13,789 nucleotides of DNA from an uncultured Eubacteriales bacterium (GTDB taxonomy: Bacteria; Bacillota; Clostridia; Oscillospirales; Oscillospiraceae), in the NCBI GenBank assembly GCA_902475855.1, contig CABSBF010000043.1, forward strand, positions 1 through 13,789, in the 5' to 3' direction. Under the pieces are notes generated by a model, which did not search any database, had not been told where the DNA came from, and saw only the letters and a program-made list of their open reading frames with translations. Position numbers and translations under genes: made by a program. Positions 1 to 5,934 of this stretch are shown here, piece by piece (position 1 is the first letter of the stretch; each line of letters opens with the position of its first letter).

Positions 1-26
1 TCGTGCGCTCTCGCGACAGCTTGTAC

Positions 27-55
27 ATGATACCACGGGTTCTACACTTTGTCAA
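27..55 (-). promoter_or_regulatory. Strong sigma-A-type promoter firing leftward out of the window
   Basis: Read on the minus strand, there is a perfect -35 box TTGACA (55-50), exactly 17 bp, then a -10 box TATCAT (32-27). The gene it drives lies outside the window. The ten bases GTGGTATCAT ending with the -10 box are also present in the hpf promoter at 8041-8050. Confidence 0.75.
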
Positions 56-233
56 CACCTAATTTCATCTTTTTTTCATTTTCTTTTTTCTCCTTCTCTT
101 ACATATTATAACAGCAGCGGATTTCGCTCCGATGCTCCTTCTGTTCATCCGTTTGATGCTGTATGCATTCTGCGTTCATTTGTCTCCGTATCATGGCTTT
201 TTAATATAATTTCGTCATTTTACACAAAATCCC

Positions 234-268
234 GCAAAAATATTCAGGTTCTGTGCAAAAATATTTAG
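234..268 (+). repeat. Tandem 14-bp direct repeat upstream of the BMP gene promoter
   Basis: GCAAAAATATTCAG at 234-247 is repeated as GCAAAAATATTTAG at 255-268, with one mismatch. The start-to-start distance is 21 bp, about two helical turns, so both copies would face the same side of the DNA. They lie 23-57 bp upstream of the -35 box at 291. This fits a two-site binding region for an activator or a UP-like element. The binding protein is unknown. Confidence 0.5.
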
Positions 269-290
269 TATATTTTCTTCAAAAAAACTG

Positions 291-319
291 TTGTGCATTC
301 AAAAAAATTCCTGTATGAT
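291..319 (+). promoter_or_regulatory. Promoter of the BMP lipoprotein gene
   Basis: The -35 box is TTGTGC (291-296, matching only the TTG of the consensus). It is followed by exactly 17 bp and a -10 box TATGAT (314-319, 5 of 6). Transcription would begin near 326, giving a leader of about 70 nt. The weak -35 box, with a helically phased repeat just upstream, fits an activated promoter. Confidence 0.6.
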
Positions 320-323
320 AGAA

Positions 324-374
324 GCAGGTGAAACCGGAATTCCGGTTTGCTGCATTTTATGGGGTGGTTCCCCA
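324..374 (+). promoter_or_regulatory. Two hairpins in the leader of the BMP gene
   Basis: The first is built on a perfect 18-bp palindrome at 331-348 (7-bp stem, AATT loop), extended by GCAG/CTGC pairing (324-327 with 350-353). The second is a 5-bp stem, TGGGG (360-364) with CCCCA (370-374). Its 3' side ends 6 nt before the ribosome binding site. Neither is followed by a T-run, so they are not terminators; mRNA protection or translational control are possibilities. They do not match the conserved core of the purine riboswitch. Confidence 0.5.
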
Positions 375-380
375 GAATAC

Positions 381-387
381 AGGAGGT
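381..387 (+). promoter_or_regulatory. Ribosome binding site that fixes the BMP gene start
   Basis: AGGAGGT is followed by two in-frame ATG codons. The one at 390 is only 2 nt away, too close. The one at 396 is 8 nt away, the usual spacing. The start is therefore taken as 396. Confidence 0.75.
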
Positions 388-395
388 CAATGAAA

Positions 396-1673
396 ATGAA
401 GAAGATCCTTGCACTGATCCTGGCGCTCGCAATGATCGCTGCGCTCTTCGTCGGCTGCGGTAAGACCGGTGACGACGGCAAGACACCGAGCGACTCCAAA
501 GGCTCCGAGGATGTCAAGAACCCCGACGAACCCGGCGGCGAAGGCAAAACCGTAAAGGTCGGCCTGATCTGCATCGGCGACGAAAACGACATGGGTTACA
601 CTTACAACTTCATCCGCGGCAGAGACGCTGCAACGGAAGCTCTGGCGGCCAAGGGCATCAACGTCGAGTGGTTGGTCAAGTGGAACATCGGTGAGGACGC
701 CAAGTGCGAAGAGGCCAACATTGATTTGGCCGAAGCCGGCTGCCAGCTCATCATCAACAACTCCTTTGGTCATGAGCAGTTTATGCTGAAGGTCGCTCCT
801 GACTACCCCAATGTTCAGTTTGTAGGCTGCACCAACCAGGGCTCCCGGAACGACGGCCTTGACAACACCCACAACGCATTCGCCAACATCTATGAAGGCC
901 GCTATCTGGCAGGCGTCGTCGCCGGCCTGAAGCTGCAGGAAATGATTGACAAGGGCGAGCTCAAGGCAGAAGACGCCGTCATCGGCTATGTCGGCGCGTT
1001 CTCCTTTGCGGAGGTTATCTCCGGCTTCACCGCATACTTCCTCGGCGCGCGCAGCGTCTGCCCGAGCGTAACCATGAAGGTCCAGTTCGTCGGCTCCTGG
1101 TCCGACGCTACGGAAGAAGCCAACGCCGCTTCCGCTCTGTGCGACATGGGCTGCAAGCTTATCTCCCAGCACTCCGACAACACCACTCCCGCTACCACTG
1201 CGCAGAACAAGGGTGCTCTGCATACCGGCTACAACAACGACATGACCGGTGTTGCTCCCGAGGCCTCCCTGATCGGCACCCGCATCGACTGGAGCATCTA
1301 CTTTGAGGAGATCATCGAAGCCGTTGCCAATGGCAAAACCTTCGATCAGGACTGGTGCAAGGGCTATGAGTCCGGCGCGGTCGTTCTGACCCAGCTCAAC
1401 GAGAACCTCTGTGCAAAGGGCACTGCCGAGAAGCTGGCAGAGGTCGAGAAGAAGCTCGCCGACGGCGAACTCAAGGTCTTTGACACCTCCGCCTTCACGG
1501 TCAACGGCAGCAAGCTGGAGCACGCATTTGCTCTGGATACCGACGGCGACTTCACCGCGGATTCCGAAGAGGCCGTGTTTGATGGCTGCTTCCACGAGTC
1601 CTACTTCCAGTCCGCGCCTTACTTCACCATTCAGATTGACGGCATTGAGTGGCTGAACTCCGCATTCGGCTAA
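396..1673 (+). CDS. nupN: BMP-family nucleoside-binding lipoprotein (ABC transporter substrate-binding protein)
   Basis: Extracellular, lipid-anchored binding protein that would capture purine nucleosides and pass them to the ABC permeases encoded just downstream. Length is 425 aa from the ATG at 396. The N-terminus is a lipoprotein signal peptide: MKK, a hydrophobic core to about residue 19, and a lipobox FVGC with Cys21 as the probable lipid site (Phe at -3 is slightly unusual). An acidic, Gly/Pro-rich linker follows (about 22-50). The mature domain starts with VKVGLICIGDENDMGYTYNF, which fits the opening of BMP/PnrA-type proteins. Strong neighbour support comes from the adjacent ATPase and two permeases of the matching family. 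It is set apart from them by its own promoter and a strong terminator, so it can be made in excess over the membrane parts. Substrate (guanosine, inosine, adenosine or wider) cannot be read from sequence. The symbol follows the Bacillus guanosine transporter and is by homology only. Confidence 0.9.
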   Translation: MKKILALILALAMIAALFVGCGKTGDDGKTPSDSKGSEDVKNPDEPGGEGKTVKVGLICIGDENDMGYTYNFIRGRDAATEALAAKGINVEWLVKWNIGEDAKCEEANIDLAEAGCQLIINNSFGHEQFMLKVAPDYPNVQFVGCTNQGSRNDGLDNTHNAFANIYEGRYLAGVVAGLKLQEMIDKGELKAEDAVIGYVGAFSFAEVISGFTAYFLGARSVCPSVTMKVQFVGSWSDATEEANAASALCDMGCKLISQHSDNTTPATTAQNKGALHTGYNNDMTGVAPEASLIGTRIDWSIYFEEIIEAVANGKTFDQDWCKGYESGAVVLTQLNENLCAKGTAEKLAEVEKKLADGELKVFDTSAFTVNGSKLEHAFALDTDGDFTADSEEAVFDGCFHESYFQSAPYFTIQIDGIEWLNSAFG

Positions 1674-1685
1674 GCACAACCACGC

Positions 1686-1713
1686 CCGGGGCTGCTTCGG
1701 CAGCCCCGGTTTT
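1686..1713 (+). terminator. Intrinsic terminator between the binding protein and the ABC transporter genes
   Basis: A perfect 10-bp GC-rich stem (CCGGGGCTGC with GCAGCCCCGG) is closed by a TTCG tetraloop and followed by TTTTG. It lies 13 nt after the stop codon. Partial read-through here would let the binding protein outnumber the permease complex. Confidence 0.9.
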
Positions 1714-1775
1714 GTATTATTTCTCTGTCTGTATCCACCGTTTTTGATCTGTACATGCAAAAAATTTTTTGGCAG

Positions 1776-1805
1776 CCAAATTTTTTGTTTTATTTTTACA
1801 AATTC
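1776..1805 (+). promoter_or_regulatory. Conserved upstream element, copy 1 (ABC transporter operon)
   Basis: Begins CCAAATTTTTTGTT and ends TACAAA-TTC. It aligns without gaps to 5716-5745 upstream of the NCS2 permease, with 25 of 30 bases identical. It starts 69 bp before the -35 box at 1845, almost the same as the 68 bp in the other copy. The 5' end overlaps a small dyad, TTTGGC-A-GCCAAA (1768-1780). Probably a binding site for a shared regulator of purine uptake. The identity of the regulator is unknown. Confidence 0.55.
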
Positions 1806-1844
1806 AACCGCTAAATTTCTGCATATTTACCCAACGACTTTTTA

Positions 1845-1873
1845 TTTACAAGGACTGACGGCTGTGCTATTAT
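1845..1873 (+). promoter_or_regulatory. Promoter of the nucleoside ABC transporter operon
   Basis: -35 box TTTACA (1845-1850, 5 of 6), 17 bp, -10 box TATTAT (1868-1873, 5 of 6). The transcript would start near 1880, leaving a leader of about 55 nt. Confidence 0.7.
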
Positions 1874-1886
1874 TATATAGTATCAA

Positions 1887-1926
1887 ACGCCTGAAACCCC
1901 GGCGTCTTCCGGCGCCGCAAGAAAGG
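1887..1926 (+). promoter_or_regulatory. Leader with alternative hairpins and the ribosome binding site of the ATPase gene
   Basis: ACGCC (1887-1891) can pair with GGCGT (1901-1905). Alternatively GGCGTC (1901-1906) can pair with GGCGCC (1911-1916) around a TTCC loop. The two are mutually exclusive because they share 1901-1905. The second ends just before the ribosome binding site AAGAAAGG (1919-1926). That site abuts the ATG at 1927 but sits 9 nt before the TTG at 1936, which favours the TTG as the start. Any switching function is speculative. Confidence 0.35.
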
Positions 1927-1935
1927 ATGACAGCC

Positions 1936-3471
1936 TTGGAAACTGTTTACGCAATCGAACTGAGGAACATCACCAAGCGGTTCGGCTCAGTCGTCGCAAA
2001 CGACGATATCAGTCTCGGCCTGCGGCGCGGTGAGATCCTCTCCCTTCTGGGCGAGAACGGCAGCGGCAAGACCACGCTAATGAACATGCTGGCCGGCATT
2101 TATCTCCCGGATGAGGGCGAAATCCTGGCCGACGGAAAGCCGATTTCCATTCGCTCCCCGAAGGATGCTTTCACCCACAAAATCGGCATGATCCACCAGC
2201 ACTATAAGCTCGTGGACGTTTTTACCGCCGCGGAAAACATCGTCCTCGGTCTGGACGAAGGCGGCCGTCTCGACATCAAAGCCACCAATGCCAAGGTCAG
2301 AGAGATCTGCGACCGCTACGGTTTTGACATTGATCCGACACAGAAGATCTATGATATGTCCGTCTCCCAGAAGCAGACGGTCGAGATCGTCAAGGTGCTC
2401 TACCGCGGCGCGGATATTCTGATTCTGGATGAACCGACCGCCGTTCTGACGCCGCAGGAAACGGAAAAGCTCTTCGCCGTTCTGCGGAACATGAAGAAAG
2501 ACGGCAAGGCCATCGTTATCATTACGCATAAGCTCAATGAGGTCATGGAGCTTTCCGATAAAGTTGCCGTCCTGCGCAAAGGCAAGTACATCGGCACCGT
2601 CAATACCGCCGAAACCAACCCGCAGGCACTGACAGACATGATGGTAGGCCGCAGCGTCACACTGAATATCGACCGGCCCAAATATGACCGGCCGGAGGAG
2701 CGTCTGGTGCTCAGCGAGATCACCTGCTTCGACGGCGAGGGCGTGAAAAAGCTCGACAATATTTCCTTTACTGCCAACAGCGGCGAAATTCTCGGCATCG
2801 CCGGCATCGCTGGCTCCGGCCAGAAGGAGCTGCTGGAGGCCATCGCAGGTCTGTATCCCATCGCCCATGGCTCCATTCGCCACATTCCTGAAAACGGCCG
2901 TGCCAGCGAGCTGGTCGGCAAGACCCCGATGCAGATCAAAAAAGCCGGTGTTTCCCTTGCTTTTGTCCCGGAAGACCGCCTCGGCATGGGTTTGGTCGGC
3001 TCCATGGGCATGACCGGCAACATGATGCTCCGAAGCTGGAAAAAGGGCAAGAGCGCCTTTGTCAACCGCCGCGACCCCAACCAGCTTGCCATGCAGGTCT
3101 GGAAGGAGCTGGAGGTCGTCACACCCGGAACGGAGTACCCGGTGCGCCGTCTTTCCGGCGGCAACGTGCAGAAGGTTCTGGTCGGCCGCGAGATCGCAAG
3201 CTCGCCCTCCGTCCTGATGAGCGCCTACGCCGTGCGCGGGCTGGACATCAACACCTCCTACACCATTTATAATCTGATGACCCAGCAGAAGATGAACGGC
3301 GCAGCCGTTGTCTTTGTCGGCGAAGATCTGGACGTGCTGCTGGAGCTGTGCGACCGAATTCTCGTTCTCTGCGGCGGAAAAGTCAGCGGCATTGTGGATG
3401 CCAGAACCGCCACCAAGGAAGAGATTGGTCTGCTGATGACCCGCGTCGGAGGAAAGGAGGCTGTTCAATAA
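1936..3471 (+). CDS. nupO: Nucleoside ABC transporter ATP-binding protein (tandem NBDs)
   Basis: Cytoplasmic ATPase that powers import through the two permeases encoded next. Length is 511 aa with two nucleotide-binding domains, as in the RbsA/BMP-associated family. Domain 1 has an intact Walker A GENGSGKT (39-46), Walker B ILILDEP (161-167) with catalytic Glu166, and switch His198. Its signature is MSVSQ (141-145), with Ser where the family usually has Gly. Domain 2 is degenerate. The P-loop region GIAGIAGSGQKE (287-298) lacks the GKT/S core. The signature LSGGN (406-410) is kept. The Walker B end reads SAYAVRGLD (429-437) where relatives typically have AAQPTRGLD, and no switch His is visible. 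One canonical ATP site is expected. Start chosen at TTG 1936 for ribosome-binding-site spacing; ATG 1927 is the alternative and adds three residues. The stop overlaps the next start (TAATG), so translation is probably coupled. Confidence 0.93.
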   Translation: METVYAIELRNITKRFGSVVANDDISLGLRRGEILSLLGENGSGKTTLMNMLAGIYLPDEGEILADGKPISIRSPKDAFTHKIGMIHQHYKLVDVFTAAENIVLGLDEGGRLDIKATNAKVREICDRYGFDIDPTQKIYDMSVSQKQTVEIVKVLYRGADILILDEPTAVLTPQETEKLFAVLRNMKKDGKAIVIITHKLNEVMELSDKVAVLRKGKYIGTVNTAETNPQALTDMMVGRSVTLNIDRPKYDRPEERLVLSEITCFDGEGVKKLDNISFTANSGEILGIAGIAGSGQKELLEAIAGLYPIAHGSIRHIPENGRASELVGKTPMQIKKAGVSLAFVPEDRLGMGLVGSMGMTGNMMLRSWKKGKSAFVNRRDPNQLAMQVWKELEVVTPGTEYPVRRLSGGNVQKVLVGREIASSPSVLMSAYAVRGLDINTSYTIYNLMTQQKMNGAAVVFVGEDLDVLLELCDRILVLCGGKVSGIVDARTATKEEIGLLMTRVGGKEAVQ

Positions 3472-4559
3472 TGCAGGAAAAGAAAATGCCTCTGGTTCGT
3501 CTGGCAAAGCGCGACAGTATGGATCCCCGCGCAGTCTGGGGCATCCGTATCAGCTCCATTCTGGTAGCATTTTTGATCGGTTCTCTGGTCATTCTGATCA
3601 CCGGGAATAACCCCTTCACCGCATACGGCACGATGATCGCCGGCGCGCTCGGCAAAAAGACCGCCATTCGCCAGACCGTCAAGATCGCCGTTCCCCTTCT
3701 GGGCTGCGCCCTCGCCATTGCGCCCTGCTTCCGGATGCGCTTCTGGAACATCGGCGCCGAGGGTCAGATCACCGCAGGCGCAATCGCCGCAACCTACTTT
3801 GGCCTTTACTGGGCTGATAAGCTGCCCTCCGCGCTTCTTCTGATCGTCATGGCCATCGCCGCGGCGCTGGCCGGCGGTATCTGGGGTTTGATTCCCGCCT
3901 TCTTCAAGGCAAAGTGGAACACCAACGAAACACTCTTCACCCTGATGATGAACTACATCATCATCGGCGTGGTCTCCTGGCTACAAGGCGGCCCGTGGGA
4001 AGGCCGTCCCGGCTCGCAGATCATCCCGCAGTTTGACCGCGCCGCCTGCCTGCCCAAGGTATTCGGCGTCCACTGCGGCTGGATCATCGTGCTGGTGTTG
4101 GTGGTATTCATCTTCATCTATATGCGCTACACCAAGCACGGCTATGAGATCGCCGTCATCGGCGACTCCGTCAACACCGCCCGCTACGCAGGCATGAACG
4201 TCGGGCGCATCATGATGCGCACCATGCTCCTGTCCGGCGCGATCAGCGGCATCGTCGGCTTCATCGTCGTCTCCGGTGCAAACGGCACACTGTATAACGG
4301 CGTTGCAGACGGTGTCGGCTTTACCTCCATCACCGTCGCATGGCTCAGCCAGCTCAACGCCTTTGCCATGATCGCCATCTCCATGATGCTGGCCATTCTT
4401 TCCAAGGGCGCGGAAACCCTGCAAACACTGCTCAATGTCCCGGCCTCGATCTCCGATATCATCACGGGACTGCTGCTGTTCTGTATGCTGGGCTGTGAGT
4501 TCTTCATCAATTATCGTCTGATCTTCCGCGGTAAGCACCAGGAAACGGAGGCGGCATAA
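3471..4559 (+). CDS. nupP: Nucleoside ABC transporter permease (first subunit)
   Basis: Integral membrane subunit, 362 aa, of the branched-chain amino acid/ribose/BMP-associated permease superfamily. It would form a heterodimeric channel with the next gene's product. A basic N-terminus (about 1-25) precedes the first span (SSILVAFLIGSLVILIT). Family-typical motifs are present: FWNIGAEGQITAGAIAA, NTNETLFTLMMNYI, and YAGMNVGRIMMRTMLLSGAI in the cytoplasmic loop thought to contact the ATPase. The start ATG at 3471 overlaps the ATPase stop codon by one base and has AAGGAGG 10 nt upstream. A longer upstream frame from 3348 lies inside the ATPase gene and is rejected. It is one transcriptional unit with the genes on both sides. 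Confidence 0.93.
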   Translation: MQEKKMPLVRLAKRDSMDPRAVWGIRISSILVAFLIGSLVILITGNNPFTAYGTMIAGALGKKTAIRQTVKIAVPLLGCALAIAPCFRMRFWNIGAEGQITAGAIAATYFGLYWADKLPSALLLIVMAIAAALAGGIWGLIPAFFKAKWNTNETLFTLMMNYIIIGVVSWLQGGPWEGRPGSQIIPQFDRAACLPKVFGVHCGWIIVLVLVVFIFIYMRYTKHGYEIAVIGDSVNTARYAGMNVGRIMMRTMLLSGAISGIVGFIVVSGANGTLYNGVADGVGFTSITVAWLSQLNAFAMIAISMMLAILSKGAETLQTLLNVPASISDIITGLLLFCMLGCEFFINYRLIFRGKHQETEAA

Positions 4560-4560
4560 T

Positions 4561-5553
4561 ATGGAAAACTTTATTACATTATTTATCGCATTGATCGTCG
4601 CGGCAGTCACCTACGGCACGCCGCTGCTGTTCGGCACGCTGGGCGAGGTTCTGACGGAGAAATCCGGCAACCTGAACCTCGGCGTAGAGGGCATTATGTT
4701 CATGGGCGGCGCCTTCGGTCTCGGCGGCGTGTTCTACTATGAAAAACTCGTTACCACGCCCAACGGCATCGTCGCCATCCTGATCGGCATTCTCTTTGCC
4801 TTCCTCGCCGGTGCGCTGGCTTCGCTGATCTTCAGCTTCATCACGATCACGCTCCGTGCAAATCAGAACGTCACCGGCCTTGCGTTGTCCATCTTCGGCA
4901 CAGGCGTCGGCCAGTTCACGGGCGAATTCATGCGCGTGCGTGAGGGCGGTTATGTCGCCATCGGCAACGAGCTGAAGTCCTACTTCATCGCCTCTCCCTT
5001 CCCGAAATTCCTTCAGGATATTCCCTACGCCGGCAAAATCCTGTTCAGCCACAGCTTTTTCTTCTATCTCGCCGTGCTGCTGGCCGTCGGCCTGTACTGG
5101 TATCTGATGAAGAGCCGTTCCGGACTGTACCTGCGTTCCGTCGGTGAATCTCCTGCAACCGCCGACGCCGCCGGCATCAACGTTACGCGCCGCAAGTATC
5201 TCGCCACCATCATCGGCGGCGGCATCTCTGCCGTCGGCGGCATGGTCTACATTACCACCATCTCCGGCTGTGTCTGGAACCACGAGGGTCTGTCCGGCGT
5301 CGGCTGGCTGGCCGTTGCGCTTGTCATCTTCTGCACCTGGCGTCCGCTGTCCGCCATCTGGGGCTCGGTTCTCTTCGGCGCGCTGATGATCCTGTATCTG
5401 CGCCTGCGGATCCCCTTCATCCCCACGCAGCTTTATAAGATTCTGCCCTATGTCGTGACGGTTATCGTCCTTGTTGTCTCCAGTATGCGCAACAACAAGG
5501 AAAAGCAGCCGCCCGAAGCATTGGGTCAGTCCTACTTCCGCGAGGAGCGCTGA
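4561..5553 (+). CDS. nupQ: Nucleoside ABC transporter permease (second subunit)
   Basis: Second integral membrane subunit, 330 aa, mostly hydrophobic with about 8-10 spans. The N-terminal motif GTPLLFGTLGEVLTEKSG followed by NLGVEGIMFMGGAFG is characteristic of this permease half. A cytoplasmic loop with GESPATADAAGINVTRRKY matches the ATPase-contact region of the partner subunit. The ATG follows the previous stop by 1 nt, with CGGAGG 9 nt upstream, so it is part of the same operon. The last gene of the operon is followed by a strong terminator. No nucleoside phosphorylase or deaminase gene is linked, so the imported nucleoside must be processed by enzymes encoded elsewhere. Confidence 0.93.
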   Translation: MENFITLFIALIVAAVTYGTPLLFGTLGEVLTEKSGNLNLGVEGIMFMGGAFGLGGVFYYEKLVTTPNGIVAILIGILFAFLAGALASLIFSFITITLRANQNVTGLALSIFGTGVGQFTGEFMRVREGGYVAIGNELKSYFIASPFPKFLQDIPYAGKILFSHSFFFYLAVLLAVGLYWYLMKSRSGLYLRSVGESPATADAAGINVTRRKYLATIIGGGISAVGGMVYITTISGCVWNHEGLSGVGWLAVALVIFCTWRPLSAIWGSVLFGALMILYLRLRIPFIPTQLYKILPYVVTVIVLVVSSMRNNKEKQPPEALGQSYFREER

Positions 5554-5562
5554 GTTTTCCCC

Positions 5563-5594
5563 ATCCGCCGCAGGAAACCTGCGGCGGATTTTTT
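5563..5594 (+). terminator. Intrinsic terminator of the nucleoside ABC transporter operon
   Basis: A perfect 12-bp stem (ATCCGCCGCAGG with CCTGCGGCGGAT) has a 3-nt AAA loop and is followed by a T-run (5589-5594). It lies 9 nt after the last stop codon. Confidence 0.95.
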
Positions 5595-5715
5595 CTGCGC
5601 ACACCTATGCAAATCGACGGAATTTCCATGCGTATTTCCGACTTTTTCTATCCCTGCATTTTTATTTTGCAGGTGTATATTTATTGCAAATTCTTTAGAT
5701 TGTTTATGGCGCATA

Positions 5716-5745
5716 CCAAATTTTTTGTTAGTTTTGTACAAAATC
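5716..5745 (+). promoter_or_regulatory. Conserved upstream element, copy 2 (NCS2 permease)
   Basis: Ungapped match to 1776-1805, with 25 of 30 bases identical including the 14-base start CCAAATTTTTTGTT and the later TACAAA. It starts 68 bp before the -35 box at 5784. This copy contains a perfect 12-bp palindrome TTTTGTACAAAA (5732-5743), and TTTGGCCAAA (5746-5755) follows directly. Both palindromes look like operator half-site arrangements. The bound factor is unknown. Confidence 0.55.
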
Positions 5746-5783
5746 TTTGGCCAAAATTCCACACCCGACTTGTAAAAAAATGA

Positions 5784-5812
5784 TTGCGAAACTGTGAATT
5801 GTTTGTTATGAT
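5784..5812 (+). promoter_or_regulatory. Promoter of the NCS2 purine permease gene
   Basis: -35 box TTGCGA (5784-5789, 4 of 6), 17 bp, -10 box TATGAT (5807-5812, 5 of 6). The -10 box is identical to that of the BMP gene. Confidence 0.65.
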
Positions 5813-5829
5813 AGAGACAAGGAATTGCG

Positions 5830-5871
5830 CCGCTTCCCCCTGTGCCTCATGCCGGAGCGCAGGCGGGGCGG
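5830..5871 (+). promoter_or_regulatory. GC-rich leader hairpin upstream of the NCS2 permease
   Basis: Three stacked stems are visible: CCG (5830-5832) with CGG (5869-5871), CCCC (5836-5839) with GGGG (5865-5868), and CTGTGC (5840-5845) with GCGCAG (5857-5862, one G-U pair), around an 11-nt loop. No T-run follows. This would fold stably in the mRNA leader, but it does not match any riboswitch class I can recall. Its role is unknown. Confidence 0.4.
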
Positions 5872-5934
5872 ATGTCATTTCCCGGGAGAAATAACGCTTG
5901 CGATGCGCGGCGGAATTAAAAGTGGAGGTATTTC

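Larger units (their letters stand above)
1..395. other. AT-rich intergenic region upstream of the BMP lipoprotein gene
   Basis: No convincing protein-coding gene lies here. On the minus strand there is a strong promoter (27-55) pointing out of the window. On the plus strand there is a pyrimidine-rich tract (about 61-100), a weak imperfect hairpin at 113-136, a 21-bp-period direct repeat (234-268), the promoter for the downstream lipoprotein gene (291-319) and a structured leader (324-374). An open frame runs in from 291, but it starts inside the promoter and lacks a ribosome binding site, so I treat it as non-coding up to 395. Confidence 0.7.
5595..5934 (+). other. Regulatory intergenic region upstream of the NCS2 permease
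   Basis: No gene is seen. Contents in order: a small hairpin CCTGCA/TGCAGG (5654-5674), the conserved upstream element (5716-5745), the palindromes TTTTGTACAAAA (5732-5743) and TTTGGCCAAA (5746-5755), a promoter (5784-5812) and a leader of about 115 nt with a GC-rich hairpin (5830-5871). I looked for the purine riboswitch core and did not find it. Confidence 0.65.

Noticed and set aside
113..136. Imperfect hairpin AGCA-G-CGGA / TCCG-A-TGCT as a terminator
   Set aside because: Short, interrupted stem with no T-run on either side in the right position.
387..1760. 457-codon minus-strand open frame opposite the BMP gene
   Set aside because: It is antisense to a clearly identified gene, has low-complexity Ala/Gly/Val/Asp-rich content and no family resemblance. 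It is explained by the strong G/C third-position bias of the real gene.
1744..1935. N-terminal extension of the ABC ATPase back to 1744
   Set aside because: It would cross the conserved element and promoter, has no ribosome binding site, and the family starts near the ELRNITKRFG segment.
2077..3507. 476-codon minus-strand open frame opposite the ABC ATPase
   Set aside because: Same cause: a codon-bias shadow of a gene with intact ATPase motifs on the other strand.
4579..5604. 341-codon minus-strand open frame opposite the second permease
   Set aside because: Highly charged Asp/Glu/Gln/Arg-rich translation with no domain, mirroring the hydrophobic codons of the permease; it also runs across the terminator.
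5819..5934. Purine riboswitch upstream of the NCS2 permease
   Set aside because: Expected from related genes, but the conserved aptamer core sequences are not present in the leader or the upstream intergenic DNA.
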